IMG/VR virus record: IMGVR_UViG_3300010300_000125
Location: 1 to 22,449 of that record
Reading direction: 5' to 3' (one strand)
DNA length: 22,449 nt
From: a virus
In this document: positions 5,828-15,342 of the stretch, in pieces
Layout: each line of letters starts with the position of its first letter
How positions within the stretch are numbered: the first letter of the stretch is position 1
Program-made: the position numbers and the translations under genes
The notes under the pieces: model-generated
Seen by the model: the letters and a program-made list of their open reading frames with translations, nothing else
What the model was told of the DNA's origin: nothing
The model's database searches: none

Positions 5828-8800
5828 TTACTCTGTTGGAGGCTTAAAGTTTTTGATAGCTCTTAGTAAAGCTTCATTTCTTTCAGAATCAGATGTCTTC
5901 AAATATTCCTGCATATAGGCAGACAGTACTGGATCGGTAGACATCTCTGTGATTAATATATTTGTAGCTTCTCCAGAAGCCAAAATCATTGGAATCATCT
6001 CTGTAAGCAGCTTATCTGCTTTAGCACCTCTGTCTTGCAATAAGTTTCTAAAGCCTGGAGTTCTCATTGCTATACCCTGCAACTTAGTGATAACTGCATC
6101 AAAAGGAACTGCCATATAGAACCTACTATTATTGCCTGAAAGAATATATCTAGGATCACGGAAAGTTTCTCCACCTTGTTCTCCAAAAGATAACAATCCA
6201 CCTTGTACAGATTTATCAATCTCGCCTGACTCTCTAAGTATAATAGCTAAATTGTTTAAATCCTGCAAATCTTCCTTTGTTAAAATAGTCTTCCATCTAT
6301 CTGCAAGCTTTGGATCATTCAATGTATTGTAAAGTACATTTCCATCAGATATTCTTCTGCTGCCAACTTCGTATCCACCTGTAGTAGAACTATAATATCT
6401 AGCTCTATCTATCAACCTTGATTTCATTTTCATTTGAATGGACTTTACTGCATCATCAGGCAAGAATGAGAATAGTTCTGCTATATCTGCATTCTTCATC
6501 GTAGGAATCATATCTAGTATTTCATTTTCATTTAATGCTATATTTGGATTATCTGACCTAAGTTCTGTTAGTACCTTATTTTTGTTGGCTCTTATGATTC
6601 TATTTCTGTTAGAAAATCCTTGTGCAATTTTATTTCTAAGCTCTAACCTAACCTTAGGATCTGTTACAGATAAGAAATCGTCAAATAGGGCTTCGTCTAT
6701 TACAAGTGCATCAGGATTTGTTTTACCTAAAGAGTTCACCATTTTATTGTAATTTTTATTTAGGTAATCTAAATCCTTTACTACCTCTTTGCTGAAATAC
6801 TTTTGCATTAATGCAGTATCATTCATTACATTTGATAACCCCTGGAAGCTTATGCCTCCACCCTGTCTAGTAAAGTTACCTCTTATCCTAGAAGATATAT
6901 ATTCTTTTACTCTTTGGTTGAATAATTCAGGGTCACCTGATAGTTTTGCAAGTTTATCTAAGTCCGTAAACCTTGATGTGTTGCTCTTTTTAAACACGGC
7001 ATCAATTACAGGGATTACATCATTTGCATAATGCTCTCCATCAGGAGTTAACTTCAATATTGTATTTAATTGTTTGTTTTCCAACAATGGAACTTTATTC
7101 GATCTAAAGAAACTATTGGCAGCTTGTAATGCTTCAAATGCTCCACCACCTGCTTGCTCTGACTTTGTTAGCATTAAGTCATCTATACCCTTGATAGCAT
7201 CAGCTATTGTTTTCTTATCTATGTTATTTTTACTTGCAGTTGAATACATAGAGCCTAGCGTTTTACGCATTTCAATAAGTTGATTCCAATCCAATGTAGG
7301 CATTGCTTGACCTAGCTTGTCGTCAAAGTCTAAAAGATATTGTATTTGGTTTCCGTCAAAATCAATTAACCCAACTTGTTCCATTGTAGGTATTTGACCT
7401 TTTAGTTGCCCTGATTGGTTTAAAATTTTTCTAGCGTTAGGAGGCAAAAATGAAGCTAATATTTTCCCTTGTTGTGACTTGGGAACATTAGGCATTGATG
7501 CAAGTAATGTTTCAGCTAACTCAAGATATGTAGCTTCAGGAACACTTGCGTTGAATTGTTTAGCAGTATCGTACAATAAATCTACATTTGAATCAACTGA
7601 AGTAGTAATATCTTGGAATATATTTCTAATGTTATTAGATGATGTTTCTAATGTTTGATTATAGAAAGAAAGATTATCTAATACATTTTCCGTGTATTCA
7701 TCAAATGATCGTTGTAAAAATGTATTTTGTTCCGAAACATCTTTTGAAGCTTTTTTAAGCATTGCTTCATAGCCTGATCTCCATTCATCAGCAATTTCCT
7801 TAAATTGTTTAACATTTCCGGTTTTAATAGCTTCTTCTATTTGATAAAGTGCATTTCTTGTTAACTCTCTTTTTTCTTGGAAGTATTTATCTCCCTTATT
7901 AGCAAGCTTTACCTCTGCCTCTGAGAAGGCTCTTGTTTTAGTCATACCAAATGTTTGAGGTATGTCTATTCCATATTTTTCAGATAGCTCTCTGATTGAT
8001 CTTCCTAACTCGTCAAACTCAACATCAGCACCTGTTCTTGACGGATCTCTGCTAACTTTAGCAAATAACTCAAAACCCTTACCAAGTGCCATATCAGTAC
8101 CAAATGTAACTGCACCATCTATTATTGGTTTTAATACCTGTATATCTTCAGTAGTGCCTTCTACGCCTAGATTCATTAAATCCTCTACAATCTCTGCACC
8201 AAACTCTCCTGTTGCCCTAGCACCACCTGCTTTAGCAGATGCACTAAAAACAGTCTTTGGCATAACAAACTGTAATACAGTTCCAGCATCAACTGCTTCA
8301 TCTACTGTCTTTGCAGTTTTTGCTGCTTTTACTGCATCTACACCTGCTTCTACAGTTTTTTCTATTATTTTAGCTTTTCTCTTTAAACCTAAAAATGGTG
8401 CTATTAATTCAAGTGATGTAACTGCTATATCTCTAGTTCCATCAAATATATCATTAAAACTAGCACCCCTTTCATCAACTAATATAAATTTTCCATTTTC
8501 TCTAACTGCGTATCCAATTTTATTTTCATAAGGAAACTGAATAGCATTTTTATCTCCGTATTTTGCTTTTAGTATAGCTAATTTATCATCAGGGTCTTTA
8601 TCTAAAGATAGCCTTGATCTTATGCCGGGACCTAACCCTGAAGTTAAATCAATGTCTTTTTTGGGTAACCCTGTAACAATACTGAAATCATTGAGAACTT
8701 GTTCCTCCTGAAGCCTTGTTTTTTCTAATGAATATTCAGGATTTTTTCTCAATGAAGGTGGAGTCGCCCCATATGTAGGATAAGGTCCTATATCAGATGG

Positions 8801-9013
8801 TCTTACATTTTCCAAAAATTCAGGAATACTTTCATCTACCTGAATACCTGAAAAATCTGCAGTTGCAATTCTTTGCATTGCATCAATCTTTTGTTCATTA
8901 GAATACATTGAATTAATGCCTGATTTAGATAAGGCATCTTCAATTTGTTCCTGTGATGTACCATCAGGAAAAGATACATTTTTTCCATTAGGCAGCTGAA
9001 TAACTATACTCAT
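5828..9013 (-). CDS. Large internal virion / DNA ejection protein (putative)
   Basis: The largest gene in the window (1061 aa) and last in the late operon. The N-terminus has IQLPNGKNVSFPDGTSQEQI (5-24), a small module I recall at the start of podophage internal-virion or ejection proteins. The rest is long, mostly helical and charged, with an Ala-rich amphipathic, moderately hydrophobic region (about 195-280, with LELIAPFLGLKRK and repeated VDAVKAAKTAKTVDEAVDAG) that could meet or cross a membrane. No lytic transglycosylase or peptidase motif was seen. Position beside two other internal-virion-type genes, and length near that of T7 gp16-like proteins, suggest it leaves the capsid with DNA to help build the trans-envelope channel. 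It starts in a TAATG overlap with the upstream gene. Tail tape-measure is less likely without longer tail genes. Confidence 0.7.
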   Translation of the reverse strand: MSIVIQLPNGKNVSFPDGTSQEQIEDALSKSGINSMYSNEQKIDAMQRIATADFSGIQVDESIPEFLENVRPSDIGPYPTYGATPPSLRKNPEYSLEKTRLQEEQVLNDFSIVTGLPKKDIDLTSGLGPGIRSRLSLDKDPDDKLAILKAKYGDKNAIQFPYENKIGYAVRENGKFILVDERGASFNDIFDGTRDIAVTSLELIAPFLGLKRKAKIIEKTVEAGVDAVKAAKTAKTVDEAVDAGTVLQFVMPKTVFSASAKAGGARATGEFGAEIVEDLMNLGVEGTTEDIQVLKPIIDGAVTFGTDMALGKGFELFAKVSRDPSRTGADVEFDELGRSIRELSEKYGIDIPQTFGMTKTRAFSEAEVKLANKGDKYFQEKRELTRNALYQIEEAIKTGNVKQFKEIADEWRSGYEAMLKKASKDVSEQNTFLQRSFDEYTENVLDNLSFYNQTLETSSNNIRNIFQDITTSVDSNVDLLYDTAKQFNASVPEATYLELAETLLASMPNVPKSQQGKILASFLPPNARKILNQSGQLKGQIPTMEQVGLIDFDGNQIQYLLDFDDKLGQAMPTLDWNQLIEMRKTLGSMYSTASKNNIDKKTIADAIKGIDDLMLTKSEQAGGGAFEALQAANSFFRSNKVPLLENKQLNTILKLTPDGEHYANDVIPVIDAVFKKSNTSRFTDLDKLAKLSGDPELFNQRVKEYISSRIRGNFTRQGGGISFQGLSNVMNDTALMQKYFSKEVVKDLDYLNKNYNKMVNSLGKTNPDALVIDEALFDDFLSVTDPKVRLELRNKIAQGFSNRNRIIRANKNKVLTELRSDNPNIALNENEILDMIPTMKNADIAELFSFLPDDAVKSIQMKMKSRLIDRARYYSSTTGGYEVGSRRISDGNVLYNTLNDPKLADRWKTILTKEDLQDLNNLAIILRESGEIDKSVQGGLLSFGEQGGETFRDPRYILSGNNSRFYMAVPFDAVITKLQGIAMRTPGFRNLLQDRGAKADKLLTEMIPMILASGEATNILITEMSTDPVLSAYMQEYLKTSDSERNEALLRAIKNFKPPTE

Positions 9014-10227
9014 TATTTTACTGGAATAAGACTTTTTGTGGTTGGATCATATTTATAATCAACCTTTTCGTTTTTTGAAGAGTCCGTTGATGAAGGTGTA
9101 GATTCTTTCAATGGAATATAATCTATACTAAATATATCGTGTACCCCTGGATACCTTCTTAAAGAATTATATCTAGTAATTGCACTTTTTTCTGCTGCGT
9201 ACTTTCCTTGAAGTATTTCTTTAATAGCGTCTCTAACAACTTCTATGTTACTTGTTGCTCCAAAGTCACCTAAAGCTTTTTCAAGTCTTATTGCATCTTG
9301 TTCTGTCATAACCCCTGGACCGAGAACAGCTTTTCTGTTCTGACCTTTTAGTTGTTCAAATAAAGCCTTTGCAGTTTTTACATTTATTTGATCAGGAGTT
9401 AATGTCATACCTAATAAATTTGCAATGTTACCTGTTATTTGATTATACAATAAATCTAGTCCTGAAGGACCTTCTTCACGAACATCTAAATATTTTTCAA
9501 GAGATCGAATTGAATTTTGGTTTTCTTTGATTTCCCCTTCAGCTTCAAGTGCTTTTGTTTGTCTTACACTAACGCTACCAGGCATAAATACTTGAGAATC
9601 ATTAGGTAATACATTAAAGTTACCCTGATCATCATAATAACCTGCTGATCCTTCAGGAACTAATTTTCCATTTACTTTTAAAGCTCCACCTGATGTTTGT
9701 ATCTGACCTCCTATAACAACTCTACCACCTTGTTTTTCGTACAAAGGATTCTTTTTGTCTTCTTCAGACAATCTATCAAAAGGAATAAAGTATTCTTTTG
9801 AGTTTTCAAATCCTTCGCCTATAACAGGTGCAACTCCTTCATTAGCCTTTGCTTCAGCTTCAATTAAATCAGCATTTGCTTTCGCTTGATTTGCTTGTGC
9901 CGTTATTCTGTTGGTTTGGAATGCTTGAAAGTTTTTAAACTGACCCATTAAATCAGCATCCTTAGACAAAGCTTTTAGCGTTGAATTAAATGTAGAAGAA
10001 CCAGGCTCTCCTGCCATGCCACTTTGTGCTAACATTGGAGCAAGTGCTTGCATACGCATTTCCTGATCATCCTTTTCTTGTTTTTTAGTTAAAACAGTAT
10101 TTACTGCTTTATTAATACTATTGCTCATATCTACAATAGCTTGTTGCTCTAAAGCACCTGCTCTTTCAGCAGGGCTAAAATCTAAGCTTTGAAAAGCAGG
10201 TTGTAATGGTGTTGATCCTTTAAGCAT
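9013..10227 (-). CDS. Putative internal virion / structural protein
   Basis: A 404-aa protein. The N-terminus has coiled-coil-like helices rich in Gln/Ala (about 20-130). The middle is a beta-rich region with GGRVVIGGQ and LKVNGKLVPEG. The C-terminal helical region contains FEQLKGQNRKAVLGPGVMTE (290-309) followed by QDAIRLEKALGDFGA, a block I recall as conserved in structural proteins of marine phages. The tail ends YDPTTKSLIPVK. It lies between the 374-aa Gly/Ala-rich protein and the 1061-aa presumed ejection protein, with a TAATG junction, matching the three-gene ejection cluster of podoviruses. Stop codon and downstream start share one base. Virion role is inferred from context; no enzyme motif is visible. 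Confidence 0.65.
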   Translation of the reverse strand: MLKGSTPLQPAFQSLDFSPAERAGALEQQAIVDMSNSINKAVNTVLTKKQEKDDQEMRMQALAPMLAQSGMAGEPGSSTFNSTLKALSKDADLMGQFKNFQAFQTNRITAQANQAKANADLIEAEAKANEGVAPVIGEGFENSKEYFIPFDRLSEEDKKNPLYEKQGGRVVIGGQIQTSGGALKVNGKLVPEGSAGYYDDQGNFNVLPNDSQVFMPGSVSVRQTKALEAEGEIKENQNSIRSLEKYLDVREEGPSGLDLLYNQITGNIANLLGMTLTPDQINVKTAKALFEQLKGQNRKAVLGPGVMTEQDAIRLEKALGDFGATSNIEVVRDAIKEILQGKYAAEKSAITRYNSLRRYPGVHDIFSIDYIPLKESTPSSTDSSKNEKVDYKYDPTTKSLIPVK

Positions 10228-10229
10228 AA

Positions 10230-11354
10230 TTAATTAGTATATCCTCCCATTCCAAAGCCTCCTTGTCCACCGAAGCCTCCTGCATTAAATCCTCCTTGTC
10301 TCATAGCTCCTATACTGAATCCATAATTATTATTATTAGATAATGAACCTAATACATTAGTATTACCAAAGCTACCAAAATTGCCAAATGAAGGTGTATT
10401 TGGTTTAAACATATTTCCAAAACTTTGTGCTGCACCTGCAATTGCATTTCCTATAATTTGTCCACTTGCCGCAGTTCCTTGTGCTCCTGCCATACCTTTA
10501 GCGAGAATCATATCTGCTTTTCTTTGGTCTGCTGCTGAACCTAAATTATATGCATAGCCTGGATCAGTTACTTGAGGTCCTAAAGTACCACCTAAGAAAC
10601 TTTGCATCATTTGTTGCTCTACACTAGGCATACCATACTGAAACTGATATGGATCAACTGCAGCGGCTTGTGCTGATTGTCCTGCACTTGTAAATGCATC
10701 TAAAGCAAAACTTTTTTGTTTTTGCTTTTGAGCCGATCTATTCATTGCTGCATTGGCTAAACTTGCCGCATCACCAGCTCTACCACCTGATCCTGCTAAA
10801 GCGGCTTGAGTTGCATCTCTTGCTGCATCAGGACTTAATGGACTCATAGCAGTATCATATGCAGATTCGGCTAGTTCCATTTTTTTGTCAGCTATATTTC
10901 TTAATCTTGGGTCTTCCAAAACATCTCTAATTTGTTGACTGTTTTGACCTAAGAAACCTAGTTGATCTAACTTAGTTTGATCTCTTATTGTAGAAACAAT
11001 GTCAGCTGCACCGAAACCCCTGAGTTCTTGTAATTTTTGAAATTCAGGTATAAACTTACTTTCAGCACCAAGTATGCCAAACATAGTATCATCACCGTAT
11101 ATGCCACTTTGACCATAGGCTTCCCCTAGTATTTCAGTTGGATCTCTAAAAGCACCAAATGCTTCTTGTATTGATCTTTGTCTTTGTCTAGCTGCTTTAC
11201 GAGCAGATCTTGATCCAAAGATTCCACCTAAAATATTGCCACCTACTGCAAATGCAGTCGCTGGATCAATGCATTTAATAAATCCTAGCTTAACTAGGCA
11301 TGAAAATATAAAGGTATCTAATGGTCTAAAAAATTCTAACAATAATTTCTTCAT
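10230..11354 (-). CDS. Ala/Gly-rich virion protein with N-terminal hydrophobic segment (putative ejection protein)
   Basis: A 374-aa protein. The start has a basic and hydrophobic segment (LLLEFFRPLDTFIFSCLVKL, 4-23), then FAVGGNILGGIFGSRSARKA (35-54), a pattern seen at the N-terminus of small phage ejection proteins. The middle is Ala-rich helical sequence with repeated DAARDATQAALAGSGG-type segments. The last 35 residues are Asn/Gly-rich and low complexity, with GGFNAGGFGGQGGFGMGGY. The codons for MGGY provide a GGGAGG ribosome-binding site for the next gene, whose ATG is 2 nt past the stop. Together with the two downstream genes it forms the presumed internal-virion cluster. Lipid interaction is inference. 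Confidence 0.65.
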   Translation of the reverse strand: MKKLLLEFFRPLDTFIFSCLVKLGFIKCIDPATAFAVGGNILGGIFGSRSARKAARQRQRSIQEAFGAFRDPTEILGEAYGQSGIYGDDTMFGILGAESKFIPEFQKLQELRGFGAADIVSTIRDQTKLDQLGFLGQNSQQIRDVLEDPRLRNIADKKMELAESAYDTAMSPLSPDAARDATQAALAGSGGRAGDAASLANAAMNRSAQKQKQKSFALDAFTSAGQSAQAAAVDPYQFQYGMPSVEQQMMQSFLGGTLGPQVTDPGYAYNLGSAADQRKADMILAKGMAGAQGTAASGQIIGNAIAGAAQSFGNMFKPNTPSFGNFGSFGNTNVLGSLSNNNNYGFSIGAMRQGGFNAGGFGGQGGFGMGGYTN

Positions 11355-11355
11355 A

Positions 11356-12024
11356 CTAAGCTGTTCTTTTAAACATAAATGTTACTATAAATGGAGGCAT
11401 ATTATTGTGTATTTGACCTCCACCTTTGTTTTCTGTTGAGTCTGTTGTATTTACACCACCTGAACCTCTACTGCCATCTCTTATTTCACGAATATTTGTT
11501 TCTGCACCACCAAAATATTCAACTTCAGGATTAGTGTTAGTTAAAATATTGTGATCGTGAACAGGCATTTCATTAACTGTTAACAAGTGATCATATGCAC
11601 CATCTTCATGACCTGCAGATGCAAAGTTTTTAGTAACACCTCTGCTATCTGTTGTTTGTCCGAAACCTAATAGCATTCTACCTGAAGCATATTCAACCCA
11701 AGTAGTGTCATTATTCCCTCCAAAAAATAAAGTATCAGGATTTGTATTAACTGTTGATATATAAACAGAACCAACAGGATATACCTTGTTCATTATTCCG
11801 TATAACCCTGAATTAAGTTGTATATCTGTAGATAGTTTTACGAAGTCAATTTGACCATCTTCTATCTGCAGTCTTCCACTACTTGCTATGCTTAATCCAC
11901 CACCTGTTTCGCAGGTTCCGGTTGATCCAGATACAAATGTAGAGCTATCCACTAAAGCGTGCAGCTTTCCTGATGTAATTTGTTCATTTGCACCAAATGT
12001 TTGTCCTTTACTTAATATAGCCAT
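11356..12024 (-). CDS. Tail collar / Gp10-C-like tail protein
   Basis: A 222-aa virion protein whose C-terminal half matches the baseplate Gp10 C-terminal/collar-type domain: YPVGSVYISTVNTNPDTLF (82-100), TTWVEYASGRMLLGFG (107-122), the AGHEDGAYDHLLTVNEMPVH stretch (137-156) with DHN next, and the end GGGQIHNNMPPFIVTFMFKR (201-220) then TA. This domain is found in many phage tail-tip and fibre proteins, where His residues can bind metal along a trimer axis. The N-terminal 80 residues form a small beta-rich attachment region (FGANEQITSGKLHALVD). It lies between the nozzle-like gene and the ejection-type genes. Role as tail tip or fibre component is likely; exact position on the virion is inference. 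Confidence 0.82.
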   Translation of the reverse strand: MAILSKGQTFGANEQITSGKLHALVDSSTFVSGSTGTCETGGGLSIASSGRLQIEDGQIDFVKLSTDIQLNSGLYGIMNKVYPVGSVYISTVNTNPDTLFFGGNNDTTWVEYASGRMLLGFGQTTDSRGVTKNFASAGHEDGAYDHLLTVNEMPVHDHNILTNTNPEVEYFGGAETNIREIRDGSRGSGGVNTTDSTENKGGGQIHNNMPPFIVTFMFKRTA

Positions 12025-12046
12025 ATTAATACATTATTTATTTATA

Positions 12047-14347
12047 CTATTCTACAGAGCTTGTCGAGTTGTTTGTTTGAGTTGCTCCGATTTTTAATGA
12101 CCTAAATCTAGGTCTACCTAAAATACTATCTAAAGTAACCTGTAATCCATAGGCTCTTTTGTTTCCTATACGACCTCTAACTGATACATCTTCGTCAGGT
12201 TCTATTACATTGCCAAGATGAAATTCTGCAGTTTTTAAGTCAAGAGCAGGTTCTGAATCGATATTTTCAGATGTTGCTGATATAGCTACATCTGATGAAT
12301 TATCAACTCCTGACTGTAAATGAAGCTCAAAGTTATTAAACTTTTTCCTATCTATGCTTTTCATAGTAAACATTCTAGTTGTAGCCGATCCCTGAACTCT
12401 TGTTTCACTTTCAGATGTTTCTCCAATATCTGTAATAACTCTATCTATACCATCTTCAAACACTTCTAGCTTGTGTATACCACCCTGACTATTAACTACA
12501 TATATGCCCCTATCACTACCTTTACCAGCTATTAATATATTAGAAAACTCAAAGTCAGTAATTGGATTTTTAGATAAATCTATATCGTGAACTGTATCTA
12601 CTGATTCCCAACTTTTGTTTAGGAAGTTATATATTAATAAAGCATTATTGGTTGTAGCTACCTTTAAGTTTCCATTGGCATCTCTTTTATTTAAAGGAAC
12701 TGCCAAATAATATTTATTATCAAAGTAAACTGCTTTGGCATTTTCCATAGCATCTTTGTTAATGTTATCTATAGTTTTTTGAATGCTTTCGGATAAAGGA
12801 GTTGTATTACCTCTAAGATTATACAAATCTAAAAAGTTTGCTCCATATATACCATTATCTGATAAAAATAAAATTTGATTTCCCACCTGAATAACTGAAT
12901 CTCTAGCGACTAATCCAACTTCATTTGTTAAAAGTTGAACAGAAGCTACACCAATATTTTGTGATCCAGATACTAAATGTATACTATTTCTGTTAAATAC
13001 AATTAACTTATCATCAGAGAAAGAATGCATACCAACATTAAAATCAGATGTACCTGCATTAAATCTAAAGTTGGCATATATTTGATCAAATGTATCTGTA
13101 TCTAAAATATCAGAAATAAGAATTTCATCAAATATTTTTCTATCACTATATGTGTCATTAGATGCTTCTACTTTATATCTATATGGAACGGCAATTCTTT
13201 TTTGATGGTAAACACCATATTTAGCAGCAGGCATATGCGAATATCCTAAACCTTCTGAAACTAGTTTAGAAAAAATAGGTCTAACACTACTTGATGCAGT
13301 TACATCCGGTGAGTTTACAAAGAACTCAAATTCATTAACATCAATAACACGGCTAACAATGTATTCATCTCCTTCAATTAAACCACTATGTATTGGATCA
13401 ATAACTTGAATTGTATCACCAATTTTATATCCGTGTTGATTGCTACCTAAATCAACAGTTGCCTTATTATTTGCTATAGAAAATCCTGAAGCCGGAGCTT
13501 GAATTAATACAGGTTGTGCATAAGTACCACTTGCTACATTTTGCATTGCCGGACTTGTATTTATATTAGTTGCAGACAAGTCTCTTTCTAGTGGTGTATC
13601 ACCATCTCTAAATATAAACAATTTATTAAAAGCCTGCATAACATGGCATGGCTCTGACACTCTTTCGGTAGCAGGAAAAGCTAAAGTATAAGTAACACTT
13701 GGGTCATCAACCTTAACTGCAATAACCTTAGAGTTTGCCACTAGCATTATATAACTATCTGTATCAGAATTTGGATCGGCAAAAAGACAAGAACCATATA
13801 TTTCGTTAACTAAATCATCTGTTGTTTTTGCACTATCTAAATCTACTGTTCCACCAGGTGTACCACTTGTGTATGTTAATTCATACAACTCAAAAGTAAT
13901 TGCACTTGCACTAATAGCTACTACCTTAACTTTATGATTACCAGATGCTAATGAAATTCCTGTTATATTTGCAGAATCAACAAAAAGTACACCTAGCATA
14001 TCTAAGCTTAATGTAGATGTTAAATCTTGAGCTAATGTAATTCTTAATTTTTGACTAACAATACTGCTGCCACTTAATGTTTGGCTTGTGTATCCTGTAC
14101 TGTCATTAACTAAAAAAAACGGCAACTGAAATGCAGTTTCATTTGTGGTAAACGGAGCTTTGATATTATCAATACCTTTTCTTGTTTGCCACTCGCCATT
14201 TCTAGCCATACGACCATTTTGGCTATCTGACAGTATACCTGAAGGTAATTGATCAGGACGCAACCTATTGTTGAATCCTACAAATCCAATATCTAGTTCA
14301 TCTACGATTTTATCATCGAATTTAGTATATGTATTATACCTTGCCAT
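12047..14347 (-). CDS. Large tail structural protein, nozzle/propeller-like (putative)
   Basis: A 766-aa, strongly beta-rich protein. The N-terminus has GFNNRLRPDQLPSGILSDSQ (24-43) then NGRMARNGEWQTRKGI, a pattern I associate with podovirus tail structural proteins. A later segment, KLIVFNRNSIHLVSGSQ (447-463), VQLLTNEVGLVARDSVIQVG (470-489) and ILFLSDNGIYG (492-502), looks like propeller-type repeats as in tail-nozzle or tail-needle-associated proteins. No enzyme motif is seen. A 22-nt gap separates it from the next gene, the Gp10-like tail protein, and its own start lies one base from the DUF5872-like small gene. Assignment to the tail is reasonable; nozzle identity is inference from size, fold pattern and neighbours. 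Confidence 0.65.
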   Translation of the reverse strand: MARYNTYTKFDDKIVDELDIGFVGFNNRLRPDQLPSGILSDSQNGRMARNGEWQTRKGIDNIKAPFTTNETAFQLPFFLVNDSTGYTSQTLSGSSIVSQKLRITLAQDLTSTLSLDMLGVLFVDSANITGISLASGNHKVKVVAISASAITFELYELTYTSGTPGGTVDLDSAKTTDDLVNEIYGSCLFADPNSDTDSYIMLVANSKVIAVKVDDPSVTYTLAFPATERVSEPCHVMQAFNKLFIFRDGDTPLERDLSATNINTSPAMQNVASGTYAQPVLIQAPASGFSIANNKATVDLGSNQHGYKIGDTIQVIDPIHSGLIEGDEYIVSRVIDVNEFEFFVNSPDVTASSSVRPIFSKLVSEGLGYSHMPAAKYGVYHQKRIAVPYRYKVEASNDTYSDRKIFDEILISDILDTDTFDQIYANFRFNAGTSDFNVGMHSFSDDKLIVFNRNSIHLVSGSQNIGVASVQLLTNEVGLVARDSVIQVGNQILFLSDNGIYGANFLDLYNLRGNTTPLSESIQKTIDNINKDAMENAKAVYFDNKYYLAVPLNKRDANGNLKVATTNNALLIYNFLNKSWESVDTVHDIDLSKNPITDFEFSNILIAGKGSDRGIYVVNSQGGIHKLEVFEDGIDRVITDIGETSESETRVQGSATTRMFTMKSIDRKKFNNFELHLQSGVDNSSDVAISATSENIDSEPALDLKTAEFHLGNVIEPDEDVSVRGRIGNKRAYGLQVTLDSILGRPRFRSLKIGATQTNNSTSSVE

Positions 14348-14593
14348 TTAGCAATTCCAAGCTCTTCTTGACCAATAGTTTGCAGATAATTTATTAGATT
14401 TGCCTTTTATTCCACCACTTCTTGCACAGTAGCTTTTTTTGCGAGCAGGTCTGTTTTTCTTAATTGTCATATTGGCATCACCAAATCTAACAATTTTTTC
14501 CTTACCTCCCTGGCAAGCTTTTACAACAAATTTCTTACCTCCCTTGACTTCTCTGCGAGGTACATTGCATTTCATTTTTTTCTTATCTGCCAT
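14348..14593 (-). CDS. Small basic protein, DUF5872-like
   Basis: An 81-aa, very basic protein with the family pattern V-x-F-G-D-x-N-M-x-I-K-K: here KIVRFGDANMTIKKNRPARK (33-52), followed by KSYCARSGG (53-61) and a C-terminal SANYWSRRAWNC (70-81). I recall this as a small family (DUF5872-type) in phages and large algal viruses that usually ends ARYWSCKKW. Five Cys, with none in a clean zinc-binding spacing. High Lys/Arg content suggests nucleic-acid or virion binding. Its ATG lies just after the stop of the upstream fibre-like gene, and the upstream gene's last codons carry its ribosome-binding site (GGAG). Confidence 0.75.
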   Translation of the reverse strand: MADKKKMKCNVPRREVKGGKKFVVKACQGGKEKIVRFGDANMTIKKNRPARKKSYCARSGGIKGKSNKLSANYWSRRAWNC

Positions 14594-15342
14594 ATTATGT
14601 GTCTCCTAATCTTGTAATTTCTATGTGACCCATGTATTTACTTCCAGTTTCGTTAAAATACATAGAAAAATTATTGCCATTTTCACCTATGTGCTTTGTG
14701 CCGGTTACATCGGTAACATCTATGTATAATTTTACACCTCTTGTAAAGGTATCCAAGGCAGTATCCGGACTTAATAAAAAATCATTACCAGGTATATTTA
14801 GTGGTATACCATTATATGTTAACGAGGTAACTGTGTTTGTACTGCCAACTGCACTACATACAAAAGTATCATATATTCCATTTACATTAGGAGGAGATAT
14901 AGTAAAATTTAAATCTATAGTATACAGCCCTGTATTATTTATAGTTATTTTATTGTTTGTTCTATTAGTTTGACTACTAATAGTAACTAAATTATCAGGA
15001 TCTGATATTTTTTGCCATCCATCCATCTTTAAACCACTTCCTTGACTAGCAGTCCATAAATGGCATTTTGGTAAAGCAGATGCTACAGTAATGCTGTCAC
15101 CTAAATTAAGGGCACTTCCGTTAACTGTTATAGAGCTATTTGCTAAATCGCTATTAGATATAGGCAAAGATAAACCATTTCCTACAGTAATGGAATCTCC
15201 TAACTTTACATGAGTATCATTAATTTTAACAAAGTTTTTATTTAATTTAAGAACACCTTTATCATTTTTAATTGATACTCCATCCGTTACCTTTGGTATT
15301 TGTTGAATTTTTTTACTCATATTATGTATCTCCTAATCTTGT
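14591..15342 (-). repeat. Pair of 25-nt near-identical gene junctions (fibre C-terminus, SD and next ATG)
   Basis: Two copies, 14591-14615 and 15318-15342, differ at one base. Each spells the last sense codons of a fibre paralogue (ACA AGA TTA GGA GAY ACA), its stop TAA, one T, and the ATG of the next gene. The conserved Leu-Gly-Asp-Thr codons therefore also form the AGGAG ribosome-binding site. Seen directly; the dual role is inference. Confidence 0.7.
14595..15320 (-). CDS. Fibre-like protein, paralogue A (C1q/TNF-like C-terminal fold suspected)
   Basis: A 241-aa beta-rich protein clearly paralogous to the upstream gene. Shared parts are the N-terminal anchor (NDKGVLKL at 19-26, KINDTHVKLGDSITVGNG at 32-49, LPISNSDLANSSITVNGS at 52-69) and a C-terminal run with KLYIDV, GNNFSM and IEITRLGDT. 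The centre has NKITINNTGLYTIDLNFTI, a pattern typical of C1q/TNF-like jelly rolls (ligand-binding trimers). Probable tail-fibre or receptor-binding component. The variable middle and constant ends fit receptor-specific diversification. The conserved end codons (TTA GGA GAC ACA TAA) carry a GGAG ribosome-binding site for the next gene. Receptor binding is inference. Confidence 0.75.
   Translation of the reverse strand: MSKKIQQIPKVTDGVSIKNDKGVLKLNKNFVKINDTHVKLGDSITVGNGLSLPISNSDLANSSITVNGSALNLGDSITVASALPKCHLWTASQGSGLKMDGWQKISDPDNLVTISSQTNRTNNKITINNTGLYTIDLNFTISPPNVNGIYDTFVCSAVGSTNTVTSLTYNGIPLNIPGNDFLLSPDTALDTFTRGVKLYIDVTDVTGTKHIGENGNNFSMYFNETGSKYMGHIEITRLGDT

Noticed and set aside
7962-8531. 189-aa open frame on the + strand inside the 1061-aa gene
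   Set aside because: It is antisense to a long coding gene, is Ser/Ala/Pro-rich as expected for the complement of Glu/Lys/Ala-coding sequence, and has no motif or ribosome-binding site.
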